This document shows positions 1-8,592 of a DNA stretch of 42,579 bases, piece after piece. The translations under genes were made by a program, and so were the position numbers. The notes beneath the pieces are model-generated. The model worked only from the letters and a program-made list of their open reading frames with translations. It had not been told where the DNA came from and ran no database searches. Every line of letters starts with the position of its first letter. Within the stretch, counting starts at the first letter, position 1. The stretch is from Mycobacterium hubeiense (GTDB taxonomy: Bacteria; Actinomycetota; Actinomycetes; Mycobacteriales; Mycobacteriaceae): the NCBI RefSeq assembly GCF_002838065.1, contig NZ_PIZU01000040.1, forward strand, positions 1 through 42,579. Reading direction: 5' to 3'.

Positions 1-1
1 C

Positions 2-724
2 CCGGCACCCGCCGCACCGCGCGCTCCCGACGCACCGCCGCCGCCACCGCCGGCACCCGAAGCTCTCCCCCCGGCCCCCGCGGCGCCCCCTGCCCCGCCG
101 GCGCCCGAGGCGTTGCCGCCCGCGCCGCTGCCCGACGCTCCGCCTCCGCCGCCCGCGCCCGCACCCCCGCCGCCCCCGCCCGCTCCGCCCGTGGAGCCGG
201 TCGTCGAGGCCGCCAACTGGGACGCCGTCGAGCCGCCGGCCGAGCCGCAGCCCGAGGTGTGGGCGCTGCACAACGGCGCGCCGCTGCCGCTCGACCCGGT
301 GTTGCCGCCGGCTCCCCCGGCTCCAGCTCCAGCCGCAGCGCCCGCTGCACCCGCGCCGGGTCCCGATCCGATGGCCGCGCTGAACGGGGTCGACATTCCG
401 GCGCCGGTCTACGACGCAGCCAATCAGGCGATGACGGACGGTGTGCCGATGCCGGAGGGCGTGCCGCATCTGGCCAGCCCGGAGAACCTGCCGCCCGGCA
501 CCACAATCGATCCGTCGCAGCTGCCGGCGCAGAGCCCGAATGTCACGTACCTCAAGGAACTGTGGCACGCGATCCAGACGCAGGAGATCAGCGGCAAGGA
601 CGCGCTGCTGGCGCTGACGCAGCGTCCGCTCACCACGCCTGACGTTCCCGGTGGCGAGGCGCCCAACATGCCGGTTGCGCCGCCCGCTCCGGCGCCGGCT
701 CCGGTTCCGCCGCCACCGGCCTGA
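2..724 (+). CDS. rpfA: Resuscitation-promoting factor RpfA-like protein, C-terminal part (5' truncated by window)
   Basis: The reading frame is open from the left edge to the TGA at 722-724, so the gene starts upstream. The visible part is a long Pro/Ala-rich tract with repeated A-P-E-A-L-P-P type units. It is followed by a more ordered tail containing PHLASPENLPPGT and a stretch around YLKELWHAIQTQEISGKDAL. RpfA proteins have an N-terminal lysozyme-like transglycosylase domain followed by such a tract. The catalytic domain is not in the window, so the name rests on the repeat, the tail and the neighbouring moa and XPB genes. Expected to be secreted and to act on peptidoglycan. Its stop codon directly abuts the stop of the convergent moaE (TGATCA). 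Confidence 0.65.
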   Translation, partial: PAPAAPRAPDAPPPPPPAPEALPPAPAAPPAPPAPEALPPAPLPDAPPPPPAPAPPPPPPAPPVEPVVEAANWDAVEPPAEPQPEVWALHNGAPLPLDPVLPPAPPAPAPAAAPAAPAPGPDPMAALNGVDIPAPVYDAANQAMTDGVPMPEGVPHLASPENLPPGTTIDPSQLPAQSPNVTYLKELWHAIQTQEISGKDALLALTQRPLTTPDVPGGEAPNMPVAPPAPAPAPVPPPPA

Positions 725-1153
725 TCAGGCGGAGCCGACCCACTCCTCGGTGCCGTCGGCGAAGAACTGGTGCTTCCACACCGGTAGCCGCTCCTTGACG
801 GTGTCGACCAGCCGCGCGCAGGTTTCGAACGCCGCCGCGCGGTGGTCGGCGGCCACGGCGGCCACCAGTGCGGCGTCACCGATCTGCAGCGTGCCGATGC
901 GGTGGCTCACCGCGATCGCGCGCACCCCGCGACAGCTGGCGGCGATCTCGTCGGCCACCTCCGCCAGCGTCTGCTGCGCGGTGGGATGAGCCGAGTACTC
1001 GAGCCGCACCACGTGGCGTCCGTCGTCGTGATCGCGCACCACACCGGCGAAACCCACTACCGCACCGGCGGATTGATGCGCCACCAGCGACTCGTGCTCG
1101 GTCAGATCGATCGGGTCCTCGCTCAGCGCGACGCGCAGTACGGCGGCACTCAT
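725..1153 (-). CDS. moaE: Molybdopterin synthase catalytic (large) subunit MoaE
   Basis: A 142-residue protein of normal MoaE length. MoaE, with thiocarboxylated MoaD, inserts two sulfurs into cyclic pyranopterin monophosphate to give molybdopterin in the cytoplasm. Visible hallmarks are GFAGVVRDHDDGR (residues 34-46), the LEYSAHP strand-turn (51-57), and the C-terminal VKERLPVWKHQFF segment. K120 and K127 there match the active-site lysines known as K119 and K126 in E. coli MoaE. The ATG overlaps the mog stop by four bases (ATGA), so translation is probably coupled. No moaD is visible here, so the small subunit must be encoded elsewhere. Confidence 0.93.
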   Translation of the reverse strand: MSAAVLRVALSEDPIDLTEHESLVAHQSAGAVVGFAGVVRDHDDGRHVVRLEYSAHPTAQQTLAEVADEIAASCRGVRAIAVSHRIGTLQIGDAALVAAVAADHRAAAFETCARLVDTVKERLPVWKHQFFADGTEEWVGSA

Positions 1154-1626
1154 CGCGGGTGGTCCTTTCCGCTGAGCTGATCCAGGGCATGGCCGAGCAC
1201 GTCGTCAAGCACCGCGAGACCATCCTTCACCCCGCCCGGCGAGCCCGGCAGGTTGACGATCAGTGTGCGCCCCGCGACCCCGCACACGCCGCGGGAGAGC
1301 ACCGACGTCGGCACCTTGGGCAGCCCGGAGCGCCGGATCGCATCGGCCAGTCCGGGAATCTCGCAGTCCAGCACAGCGCGGGTGGCCTCGGGGGTGGCGT
1401 CGGTCGGCGAGATGCCGGTGCCGCCGGAGGTGATGATCACGTCGACGTCGTCGGCGAGCGCCGCCTTCAACGCCTCGGTCACCGCGCTGCCGTCGGCGAC
1501 GACGACCGGATCGGATACGGCGTGGCCGCGCTCGGTCAGCCAGTCCACGATGATCGGGCCGCACCGGTCTTCGTAGACACCGCCGGCCGCCCGCGTGGAG
1601 GCGATCACCACCCGGGCGGTACTCAT
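1150..1626 (-). CDS. mog: Molybdopterin adenylyltransferase (Mog/MoaB family)
   Basis: A 158-residue cytoplasmic protein of the MoaB/Mog fold. The family adenylylates molybdopterin before molybdate insertion. The hallmark TSGGTGISPTDATPEA lies near residues 66-81 and the second loop NLPGSPGG near 124-131. It is the middle gene of a minus-strand moaC-mog-moaE operon. Its ATG (1624-1626) overlaps the moaC stop in an ATGA, and its own stop overlaps the moaE start the same way. MoaB-type and Mog-type paralogues are hard to separate by motif alone; the position matches the mog gene of the M. tuberculosis cluster. Confidence 0.9.
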   Translation of the reverse strand: MSTARVVIASTRAAGGVYEDRCGPIIVDWLTERGHAVSDPVVVADGSAVTEALKAALADDVDVIITSGGTGISPTDATPEATRAVLDCEIPGLADAIRRSGLPKVPTSVLSRGVCGVAGRTLIVNLPGSPGGVKDGLAVLDDVLGHALDQLSGKDHPR

Positions 1627-2102
1627 GGCCGCGACCAGCTGCCCGTTTTGCCGCCCTCTTTGCGCAGCACCCTAATGTCGTCGATGCGCGCGGCAGGGTC
1701 GACGGCCTTGATCATGTCGTAGAGCGTGAGCGCCGCGACGCTGACCGCCGTCAGCGCCTCCATCTCAACCCCGGTGCGGTCGGTGCTGCGGACGGTGGCG
1801 GTGATGTCGATCTGGTCGGTGCCCGCCTCGAAGTCGACATCGACGCCGGTGAGCGCCAGTTGGTGACACAGCGGGATCAGATCAGGAGTGCGTTTGGCGG
1901 CGAGGATGCCCGCCACCCGCGCGGTGGCCAGCGCGTCACCTTTGGGCAGCCCGCCGGATGCGATCAGCGCGACAACGTCTTCACGGGTGCGCAGGCTTGC
2001 GGCCGCCACGGCGGTGCGCCTGGTGGCGTCTTTCGCGGTGACGTCGACCATGTGCGCCGCCCCCGACTCGTCGAGGTGCGAAAGGCGGCCCTCGGACGTC
2101 AC
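1623..2102 (-). CDS. moaC: Cyclic pyranopterin monophosphate synthase MoaC
   Basis: A 159-residue protein. MoaC converts the MoaA product (3',8-cyclo-7,8-dihydro-GTP) into cyclic pyranopterin monophosphate. Recognisable blocks are HLDESGAAHMVDV at the N-terminus, GGLPKGDALATARVAGI (about 50-66), LIPLCHQLALTG (about 76-87), and the long block from STDRTGVEMEALTA to the end. The open frame continues upstream, but the family alignment begins here. The GTG at 2100-2102 lies two bases after the TAA of the preceding small gene, which suggests coupled translation. No Moco riboswitch-like structure was noticed upstream. Confidence 0.92.
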   Translation of the reverse strand: MTSEGRLSHLDESGAAHMVDVTAKDATRRTAVAAASLRTREDVVALIASGGLPKGDALATARVAGILAAKRTPDLIPLCHQLALTGVDVDFEAGTDQIDITATVRSTDRTGVEMEALTAVSVAALTLYDMIKAVDPAARIDDIRVLRKEGGKTGSWSRP

Positions 2103-2104
2103 TG

Positions 2105-2299
2105 TTACTTGTTGACGACCGTGACGGGGTGGACGTAGGGGATGTCGTCGGACGGCAGCGGGAACGTCAGTTCCCCGAACGGCGACAGCGCGCCGGTACG
2201 GTCGGTCGCCAGCTCGCTGACCGCGTGGTCGTCGTCGCCATCCAGCTGGGGCCAACCCGGGTCGACGTAACGGCTCTTCTGACGCTTGTTGTCTGCCAC
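2105..2299 (-). CDS. Small conserved mycobacterial protein (Rv0863-like), first gene of the moa operon
   Basis: A protein of about 64 residues with no recognised domain. It is hydrophilic at the N-terminus (ADNKRQKSRYVDPGWPQLDGD) and contains a SPFGELTFPLPSDDIPYVHP block. Position and orientation match the small conserved gene next to moaC2 in M. tuberculosis. The GTG at 2297-2299 was chosen because the alternative ATG at 2383 would overlap the divergent gene starting at 2365. A short inverted repeat (TGCCAC, 9-base gap, GTGGCA; 2294-2314) spans the start and could be an operator. Function unknown. Confidence 0.6.
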   Translation of the reverse strand: MADNKRQKSRYVDPGWPQLDGDDDHAVSELATDRTGALSPFGELTFPLPSDDIPYVHPVTVVNK

Positions 2300-2350
2300 G
2301 ACCACATTGTGGCAAACGCCGCGCGAAGTGGCGAGGCCGGGCGTGTCCTT

Positions 2351-2356
2351 TACGCT
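2351..2356 (+). promoter_or_regulatory. Putative -10 box for the helicase-associated gene
   Basis: TACGCT fits the mycobacterial TANNNT -10 pattern and ends 8 bases before the ATG at 2365. Transcription would therefore begin at or next to the start codon, giving a nearly leaderless mRNA. Spacing evidence only; no clear -35. Confidence 0.4.
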
Positions 2357-2364
2357 GGTCAGCA

Positions 2365-4614
2365 ATGACCGAACAGACGCCAAGCGTCCCGTTGGGCGCC
2401 TGGCTGGCCGAGCTCGACGACGACCAGCTCATCCGGCTGCTGGAGCTGCGACCCGACCTGACGCAACCGCCACCGGGCACGATCGCGGCGCTGGCCGCCC
2501 GCGCCGCGGCCCGGCAATCGGTGAAGGCCGCCACCGACGCGCTCGACTTCCTGCGCCTGGCGGTGCTCGACGCGCTGCTGGTACTGCATGCCGACACCGC
2601 CGCTGTGCCGGTGACCAAGCTGATGGAGTTGATCGGCGAGAAGGCCACCCCCGACGCCGTCGCCGCCGCACTCGACGACCTTCGTGAGCGCGCGCTGGTC
2701 TGGGGCGGGGACGCGGTGCGCGTGGTCGCCGAGGCCGCGTCGGGCCTGCCCTGGTATCCGGGCCAGGCCGTCGTGGAAGACGTCGACGCGGAGAACATCG
2801 CCGACCGGCTGGAGGCGCTCGACGACGCGCAGCTGGAATTGCTGAACAAGTTGCTCGAGGGCTCCCCGATGGGCCGCACACGCGACGCGGCGCCCGGCAC
2901 GCCGCCGGACCGGCCGGTGCAGCGCCTGCTCGCCGCCGGTCTGCTGCGTCAGGTCGATGACGAAACGGTGATCCTGCCCCGGTTGGTGGGCCAGGTGCTG
3001 CGCGGCGAGGAACCCGGGCCCATCTCGCTGACGCCGCCCGATCCCGTGGTGTCGACGACGACGGCCGCCGACGTTGATGCGGCCGCCGCGGGCGCCGTGC
3101 TCGATCTGCTGCGTGAGGTGGAACTGGTGCTCGAAACACTCGGCGCCACACCGGTTCCCGAGCTGCGCAGCGGCGGGCTTGGCGTGCGTGACGTCAAGCG
3201 ACTGGCCAAAAGCACTGGCATCGAGGACTTTCGGCTGGGCCTGATCCTCGAGGTGGCCGCGGCGGCGGGTCTGATCGCGGCGGGCATGCCCGACCCGGAG
3301 CCCGTCGACGGCGACGGACCGTATTGGGCGCCGACGGTGGCCGCCGACCGGTTCGTCGAGTCGCCGACGGCCGTGCGCTGGCATCTGCTGGCGTCGACGT
3401 GGCTGGACCTGCCGGGGCGTCCAGGCTTGATCGGCAGTCGCGGGCCCGACGGTAAACCGTATGCGGCACTGTCGGATTCGTTGTATTCGACCGCCGCCCC
3501 GCTGGATCGACGGTTGTTGTTGAGCATGCTGGCCGACCTACCGCCGGGCGCCGGCGTCGACGCCGCCGAAGCGTCCAAGGCGATGATCTGGCGCCGACCG
3601 CGCTGGGCCGTGCGGCTGCAGCCCGAGCCGGTGGGCGGCCTTCTGGCCGAGGCGCATGCGATGGGCCTGGTGGGCCGCGGCGCGATCAGCACGCCGGGCC
3701 GCGGCTTGCTGGCCGGCGACAGCGCCGACGACGTGATGGCGACGATGAACAAGGCGCTGCCCGCGCCGATCGACCATTTCCTGCTGCAGGCGGACCTCAC
3801 GGTGATCGTGCCGGGCCCGCTGCAACGTGAGCTCGCCGAGCAGCTGGCCGCAGTGGCGACGGTCGAATCGGCGGGCGCGGCGATGGTGTACCGCATCACC
3901 GAGGCGTCGATCCGGCGGGCGCTCGACACCGGACGCACCGCCAGCGAATTGCACGCCTTGTTTGCGAAACATTCGAAAACGCCTGTGCCCCAGGGTTTGA
4001 CCTACCTGATCGACGACGTCGCGCGCCGGCACGGGCAGCTGCGTGTCGGCATGGCCGCATCGTTCGTGCGGTGCGAGGACGCGGTGCTGCTCGCCCAGGC
4101 GGTCAGCGCGCCGGCCGCTGAAGCGCTGGAGATGCGTGTGCTCGCGCCGACGGTCGCGGTGTCGCAGGCCCCCATCAACGAGGTGCTGGCGGCGCTGCGC
4201 AGCGCCGGGTTCGCCCCGGCCGCAGAAGATTCGTCGGGCGCGATCGTCGACATCCGCGCCCGCGGCGCCCGAGTTCCCGCGCCGCCGCGCCGTCGCACCT
4301 TCCGGCCCACCGTCGCGCCCACCACGCAAACGCTGGCGGCCATCGTCGCGGTGCTGCGCAAGGTGGCAGCCGGGCCGTTCTCCGGCATGCGGCTGGACCC
4401 GGCGGTACTCATCTCGCAGCTGCAGCAGGCGGTGCACCGGGACACGCCGGTGGTGATCGGCTACGTCGACGCGGCCGGCGTCGCCACGCAGCGGGTGGTG
4501 GCGCCGATCAGTGTCCGCGGGGGGCAGCTGACCGCGTTCGACCCGGCGTCCGGGCGGGTGCGCGAGTTCGCCATCCACCGCGTCACCTCGGTGGTGTCGG
4601 CGGACGGCGACTGA
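2365..4614 (+). CDS. Helicase-associated (XPB/Ssl2-like N-terminal domain) protein, Rv0862c-like
   Basis: A 749-residue Ala/Leu-rich protein that matches the length and position of the conserved Rv0862c family. It begins LGAWLAELDDDQLIRLLELRPDL, typical of actinobacterial helicase-associated proteins. There is a long helical middle, and a C-terminal part that includes DHFLLQADLTVIVPGPL near residues 470-486. It ends in a WYL-like strand region (VVIGYVDAAGVATQRVVAPISV). No Walker motifs are seen, so it is not itself a helicase. It lies just upstream of the XPB helicase on the same strand, separated by a small minus-strand gene. A role with that helicase in repair or transcription is inference. 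Start ATG at 2365. Confidence 0.8.
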   Translation: MTEQTPSVPLGAWLAELDDDQLIRLLELRPDLTQPPPGTIAALAARAAARQSVKAATDALDFLRLAVLDALLVLHADTAAVPVTKLMELIGEKATPDAVAAALDDLRERALVWGGDAVRVVAEAASGLPWYPGQAVVEDVDAENIADRLEALDDAQLELLNKLLEGSPMGRTRDAAPGTPPDRPVQRLLAAGLLRQVDDETVILPRLVGQVLRGEEPGPISLTPPDPVVSTTTAADVDAAAAGAVLDLLREVELVLETLGATPVPELRSGGLGVRDVKRLAKSTGIEDFRLGLILEVAAAAGLIAAGMPDPEPVDGDGPYWAPTVAADRFVESPTAVRWHLLASTWLDLPGRPGLIGSRGPDGKPYAALSDSLYSTAAPLDRRLLLSMLADLPPGAGVDAAEASKAMIWRRPRWAVRLQPEPVGGLLAEAHAMGLVGRGAISTPGRGLLAGDSADDVMATMNKALPAPIDHFLLQADLTVIVPGPLQRELAEQLAAVATVESAGAAMVYRITEASIRRALDTGRTASELHALFAKHSKTPVPQGLTYLIDDVARRHGQLRVGMAASFVRCEDAVLLAQAVSAPAAEALEMRVLAPTVAVSQAPINEVLAALRSAGFAPAAEDSSGAIVDIRARGARVPAPPRRRTFRPTVAPTTQTLAAIVAVLRKVAAGPFSGMRLDPAVLISQLQQAVHRDTPVVIGYVDAAGVATQRVVAPISVRGGQLTAFDPASGRVREFAIHRVTSVVSADGD

Positions 4615-4627
4615 GCGCTGCGGCGCG

Positions 4628-4891
4628 TCAGATCCCCGTGCACACGGCGACGAACGGGATCGGCGCGCACACGCCGACCGAGAAGTACGGCGTCGGATCG
4701 CCGTTCCAGGCAGGCGGGGGTGGCGGCGGAGGAGGCGGTGGCGCCGCCACGCAGCTGTTCGTCGCCGCGTCATAGACCGTGCCGGCGCCGCATTCGGCGG
4801 CCTGGCTGACACCCGGCGTCACAAGCGTGAGGAAAGCGAACGGCGCGAGCGCGCCGACCCCGGCGATCAGCAGACGTCGCGGTAGGCCCAT
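4628..4891 (-). CDS. Small secreted protein with polyproline linker
   Basis: An 87-residue protein beginning MGLPRRLLIAGVGALAPFAF. This is a classic Sec signal peptide, with likely cleavage after VSQAA. The mature part has two Cys-containing blocks (ECGAGTVYDAATNSCV and VGVCAPIPFVAVC) joined by about ten prolines and WNGDPTPYF. Four cysteines suggest two disulfides. The ATG at 4889-4891 is preferred over an in-frame start 16 codons upstream because the signal peptide begins here and a purine-rich AGGGAG lies about 10 bases before it. No known domain recognised; cell-wall or secreted location is inferred. Confidence 0.7.
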   Translation of the reverse strand: MGLPRRLLIAGVGALAPFAFLTLVTPGVSQAAECGAGTVYDAATNSCVAAPPPPPPPPPPAWNGDPTPYFSVGVCAPIPFVAVCTGI

Positions 4892-5052
4892 CGCAAGAGG
4901 CTCCCTTCGTCTCGTCCCGACCCTTGCTTTCCCAACCAATTTTAGGAATGTCGGCGACGTTGCAGGTCAGGGCCTTTCGAAGGGGTGCGTGTCGGGCGGC
5001 TAAATATAGTGGGTGGGATGACTTCCCAGCGAGAAGCGAAGCGGGATCGCGC

Positions 5053-6702
5053 ATGACCGACGGCCCCCTGATCGTGCAGTCCGACAAGACGGTGCTGCTC
5101 GAGGTCGACCATGAGCTGGCCGGCGATGCGCGCGCCGCCATCGCGCCGTTCGCCGAGCTGGAGCGTGCACCCGAGCACGTGCACACCTATCGGATCACGC
5201 CGCTGGCGCTGTGGAATGCCCGCGCCGCGGGACATGACGCCGAGCAGGTGGTCGACGCGCTGGTGACGTACTCGCGATACGCGGTGCCTCAACCACTGCT
5301 GGTCGACATCGTCGACGTGATGGCCCGCTACGGCCGCCTGCAGTTGGTCAAGCACCCGGCACACGGCCTGACGCTGGTCAGCCTGGACCGCGCGGTGCTC
5401 GAGGAAGTGCTGCGCAACAAGAAGATTGCGCCGATGCTGGGTGCCCGCATCGACGACGACACCGTCATCGTGCACAACAGCGAGCGCGGCCGCGTCAAGC
5501 AGATGCTGCTCAAAATCGGCTGGCCCGCAGAGGATTTGGCCGGCTACGTCGACGGCGAGAAGCATCCGATCAGCCTCAAGCAAGACGGTTGGCATCTGCG
5601 GGACTACCAGGAGATGGCCACCGAGTCGTTCTGGGCGGGCGGCTCCGGCGTGGTGGTGCTGCCGTGCGGCGCGGGCAAGACGCTAGTCGGCGCGGCGGCG
5701 ATGGCCAAGGCCGGCGCGACGACGCTGATCCTGGTCACCAACACCGTGGCGGGCCGGCAGTGGAAGCGTGAGCTGGTCGCGCGCACGTCGTTGACCGAGG
5801 ACGAGATCGGCGAATACTCCGGTGAGAAAAAGGAGATTCGCCCGGTCACCATCGCCACGTATCAGGTGATCACGCGGCGCACCAAGGGTGAATACCGTCA
5901 TCTGGAGTTGTTCGACAGCCGCGACTGGGGCCTGATCATCTACGACGAGGTGCACCTGCTGCCCGCGCCGGTGTTCCGGATGACGGCGGATCTGCAGTCG
6001 CGGCGGCGGCTGGGCCTGACGGCGACGCTGATCCGTGAGGACGGCCGCGAGGGCGACGTGTTTTCGCTGATCGGCCCGAAGCGCTATGACGCCCCGTGGA
6101 AGGACATCGAGGCCCAGGGCTGGATCGCACCCGCGGAGTGCATCGAGGTGCGGGTGACGATGACCGACAACGAGCGCATGCTCTACGCCACCGCCGAACC
6201 CGATGAGCGCTACAAGCTGTGCTCGACGGTGCACACCAAGATTGCGGTGGTGGAGTCCATCCTGGAGCGCCACCGGGGCGACCAGGTGCTGGTGATCGGC
6301 GCGTACCTGGACCAGCTCGACGAACTGGGCGAGCATCTGAACGCTCCGGTGATCCAGGGGTCGACGAAGACGGCCGAGCGCGAGGCGCTGTTCGACGCGT
6401 TTCGCCGCGGCGAGATCCCGACGCTGGTGGTGTCGAAGGTGGCCAACTTCTCCATCGACCTGCCGGAAGCCAATGTGGCGGTGCAGGTTTCGGGCACTTT
6501 CGGGTCGCGGCAGGAGGAGGCGCAGCGGTTGGGGCGGCTGCTGCGGCCCAAGGCAGACGGCGGCGGCGCGGTGTTCTATTCGGTGGTGTCGCGGGACTCG
6601 CTGGATGCCGAGTATGCCGCGCATCGGCAGCGCTTCCTCGCCGAGCAGGGCTACGGGTATGTCATCAAGGATGCCGACGATCTGCTAGGCCCGGCCATCT
6701 GA
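5053..6702 (+). CDS. ercc3: XPB/Ercc3-type DNA repair helicase
   Basis: A 549-residue superfamily 2 helicase. XPB enzymes unwind DNA 3'-5' and act in repair and transcription; bacterial versions are typical of actinobacteria. Motif I is PCGAGKT (residues 204-210), motif II DEVH (298-301), and motif III LTATLIRED (322-330), which includes the RED residues seen in archaeal XPB. Motif VI is QEEAQRLGRLLRPK (487-500). The N-terminal 180 residues form a damage-recognition-like region. The open frame extends 43 codons upstream, but MTDGPLIVQSDKTVLLEVDHE is where family similarity begins. The partner nuclease Bax1, known in archaea, is not seen nearby. Confidence 0.93.
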   Translation: MTDGPLIVQSDKTVLLEVDHELAGDARAAIAPFAELERAPEHVHTYRITPLALWNARAAGHDAEQVVDALVTYSRYAVPQPLLVDIVDVMARYGRLQLVKHPAHGLTLVSLDRAVLEEVLRNKKIAPMLGARIDDDTVIVHNSERGRVKQMLLKIGWPAEDLAGYVDGEKHPISLKQDGWHLRDYQEMATESFWAGGSGVVVLPCGAGKTLVGAAAMAKAGATTLILVTNTVAGRQWKRELVARTSLTEDEIGEYSGEKKEIRPVTIATYQVITRRTKGEYRHLELFDSRDWGLIIYDEVHLLPAPVFRMTADLQSRRRLGLTATLIREDGREGDVFSLIGPKRYDAPWKDIEAQGWIAPAECIEVRVTMTDNERMLYATAEPDERYKLCSTVHTKIAVVESILERHRGDQVLVIGAYLDQLDELGEHLNAPVIQGSTKTAEREALFDAFRRGEIPTLVVSKVANFSIDLPEANVAVQVSGTFGSRQEEAQRLGRLLRPKADGGGAVFYSVVSRDSLDAEYAAHRQRFLAEQGYGYVIKDADDLLGPAI

Positions 6703-6766
6703 CGCGTTGACATTGCGCTGAGGCTCGTTCTCGCGGCGAAATCACGACCCTGGCCGCGGCAACGTC

Positions 6767-7111
6767 TTAGACGTGCGGGCCAACGGGCTTCACGACGGTC
6801 AACAGCACCACCGAGTCTTCGAGGGCATGTAAGCCGTGGCGGGTGCGCGGGATGACGATGTGATCGCCGGGAGAGCCCTCCCACTTCGACGTCGAATCCG
6901 TGACCTCAACGCGGCCCTGGATCACCTGCAGCGTGGCCTCCCCCGGGCTTTCGTGGTCATCGAGACTGCTGCCGGCGGTCAACGCGATCATGGTTTGGCG
7001 CAGCGTGTGCTCGTGCCCGCCGTACACCGTGCTGGCGCTGCGGCCGCTGCTGGCGTTGCGCGCCGCGGCCATGTGCTGGCGGGCGAGTGCGGTCAGTGAA
7101 ATCTTCTCCAT
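6767..7111 (-). CDS. Cupin-domain protein
   Basis: A 114-residue single-domain protein. After a helical N-terminus (MEKISLTALARQHMAAARNAS) there are cupin strands. Motif 1-like sequence is GSSLDDHESPGEATLQVIQG (about residues 50-69) and motif 2-like PGDHIVIPRTRHGLHA (about 83-98). His residues there could bind a metal, but the first motif has fewer His/Glu ligands than usual. The ATG at 7109-7111 is preferred over an upstream in-frame ATG because AAGGGGA lies just before it. It converges on the XPB gene and diverges from the small membrane-protein gene. Substrate unknown. Confidence 0.75.
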   Translation of the reverse strand: MEKISLTALARQHMAAARNASSGRSASTVYGGHEHTLRQTMIALTAGSSLDDHESPGEATLQVIQGRVEVTDSTSKWEGSPGDHIVIPRTRHGLHALEDSVVLLTVVKPVGPHV

Positions 7112-7167
7112 CGCGGTGTCCCCTTCCACATGAATCGTCTCACCTCGCATTCTGAAACGATGACGCG

Positions 7168-7476
7168 ATGCGCCGATTCGTTCGGGCGGCCGTGTTCGCA
7201 CTCGCCGCGGTGGGCTGGACGATCGCCGCGGCGTATCTGGTGGTCATTGGTAGGTTCGCCGCGGCTGACACCCGCTGTGGCCATGTCGAGCCGCGAGTCG
7301 ATATGGAGGGCGGCTGGCTGGTCATTGCGGCTGCGGCGGTGTGGGCCGCGCCGTTCGTCGTCGTCGCGCTCTGGCGACGCCGCCGCTGGCAGATCGCGGT
7401 GGCCGTGCCGGCGGTCGTCGTCGCTCTCGGCGTGGTGGCCGAGATGTTCGCGCGTCCTGTCGCGTTCTGCTTCTGA
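7168..7476 (+). CDS. Small integral membrane protein
   Basis: A 102-residue protein with three predicted membrane segments: residues about 6-30, 49-69 (GWLVIAAAAVWAAPFVVVAL) and 76-95 (IAVAVPAVVVALGVVAEMF). A short loop with one Cys (DTRCGHVEP) lies between the first two, and a basic RRRRW cluster follows the second. No family recognised. It is divergent from the cupin gene and convergent with the oxidoreductase gene downstream. The real start could be a few codons later, but the first hydrophobic segment begins right after this ATG. Confidence 0.6.
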   Translation: MRRFVRAAVFALAAVGWTIAAAYLVVIGRFAAADTRCGHVEPRVDMEGGWLVIAAAAVWAAPFVVVALWRRRRWQIAVAVPAVVVALGVVAEMFARPVAFCF

Positions 7477-7577
7477 CGGCTATCGCCGAGATCGACACCA
7501 CGGTCGTCGTCAAGGTCCGATGGCTGTTTCGCACAGCCATGGAGTCGAACTCGGGCGCAGTCGCCGCGCAGCGACCC

Positions 7578-8567
7578 CTAACTCAGCGCCGGGATCACCT
7601 TCTGCTCGAACATCTCGATGCCGGACCGGTCATAGGCCGCCTCCGGGAAGTAGCAGATCGCGTACTCACAGCCCAGGTCGCGCATCCGCTGCAATTTCTC
7701 GACGACCTGTTCCGGTGTGCCCGAAGCGGATTCGGGTGCGCTGAGGGTGGCCAGCATCGCATCCACGGCGCCCTCATCGGCCACCCGCACCTGCCGCGCG
7801 CGGATGCGATCGATGCGGTCCTTGACGTCGGCCTCTGACTCTCCGATGACGGCGTTGAAGTTCGCCGACCGCACGATCGCGTCATAGTCGGTGCCGACAT
7901 TGCGGCAGTGCTCGGCGAGCACACGAGACTTGTGCTCGAATCCCGCCGGATCGGACGTGAAGTTGGTGTACTGCGCGTATTTCGCCGCGATCCGCAGCGT
8001 CACCTTCTCCCCGCCGCCGGCGATCCACAACGGAATAGCGCCCGCCTGCAACGGTTTTGGCGCCACGATCGCGCCGTCGATCTGATAATGCTTGCCCGGG
8101 AAGCTCACTCGGCCCTCTCGCCAGGCCTCCCGCATGATCTGCACGCCCTCGTCGAGCCGACCCAGGCGCACCCCGGCCGACGGGAACCCGTAGCCGTACG
8201 CCCGCCATTCATGCTCGTACCAGCCGCCACCGATGCCCATCTGGATGCGGCCGCCGGAAATCACATCGACGGTCGCGGCCACCTTCGCCAGATACACCGG
8301 ATTGCGATAGGAAATCGCAGTACACATCTGGCCCAACTTGATTCGCGATGTCGACGCCGCATACGCCGCCATCAACGACCACGCCTCATGCGTGGCCTCG
8401 TCCGTCGGCACCGGCACGGTGTGGAAGTGGTCGTACACCCACAGCGAATCCCACGCACTGTCGTCGGCGTACGCGGCCAACTCACGCATCACCGCCCAGT
8501 GCTTTTCGACGGGAATGTCCACCAGGTCGAGTCGCCAGCCTTGCGGGATGAATAGTCCGAAGCGCAT
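7578..8567 (-). CDS. LLM-class F420-dependent oxidoreductase
   Basis: A 329-residue luciferase-like TIM-barrel protein of normal length. It begins MRFGLFIPQGW. Family blocks include WDSLWVYDHFHTVP (about 39-52), RIKLGQMCTAISYRNPVYLAK, SGGRIQMGIGGGWYEHEWRA and IPLWIAGGGEKVTLRIAAKYA. Mycobacterial members mostly use coenzyme F420 rather than FMN, so F420 is the likely cofactor. The substrate cannot be read from sequence. The upstream same-strand universal stress gene ends 25 bases before the ATG, so the two may be cotranscribed. Confidence 0.85.
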   Translation of the reverse strand: MRFGLFIPQGWRLDLVDIPVEKHWAVMRELAAYADDSAWDSLWVYDHFHTVPVPTDEATHEAWSLMAAYAASTSRIKLGQMCTAISYRNPVYLAKVAATVDVISGGRIQMGIGGGWYEHEWRAYGYGFPSAGVRLGRLDEGVQIMREAWREGRVSFPGKHYQIDGAIVAPKPLQAGAIPLWIAGGGEKVTLRIAAKYAQYTNFTSDPAGFEHKSRVLAEHCRNVGTDYDAIVRSANFNAVIGESEADVKDRIDRIRARQVRVADEGAVDAMLATLSAPESASGTPEQVVEKLQRMRDLGCEYAICYFPEAAYDRSGIEMFEQKVIPALS

Positions 8568-8592
8568 GAGGACCGACTCTACGACGCTCCGC

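Noticed and set aside
2100..2365. A Moco riboswitch in front of the moa operon
   Set aside because: The region is occupied by a small gene and shows no long conserved helix set; only a 6-bp inverted repeat was seen.
3538..4812. Long minus-strand frame opposite the helicase-associated gene
   Set aside because: Arg/His-rich composition and no domain; the plus-strand protein is a conserved mycobacterial family.
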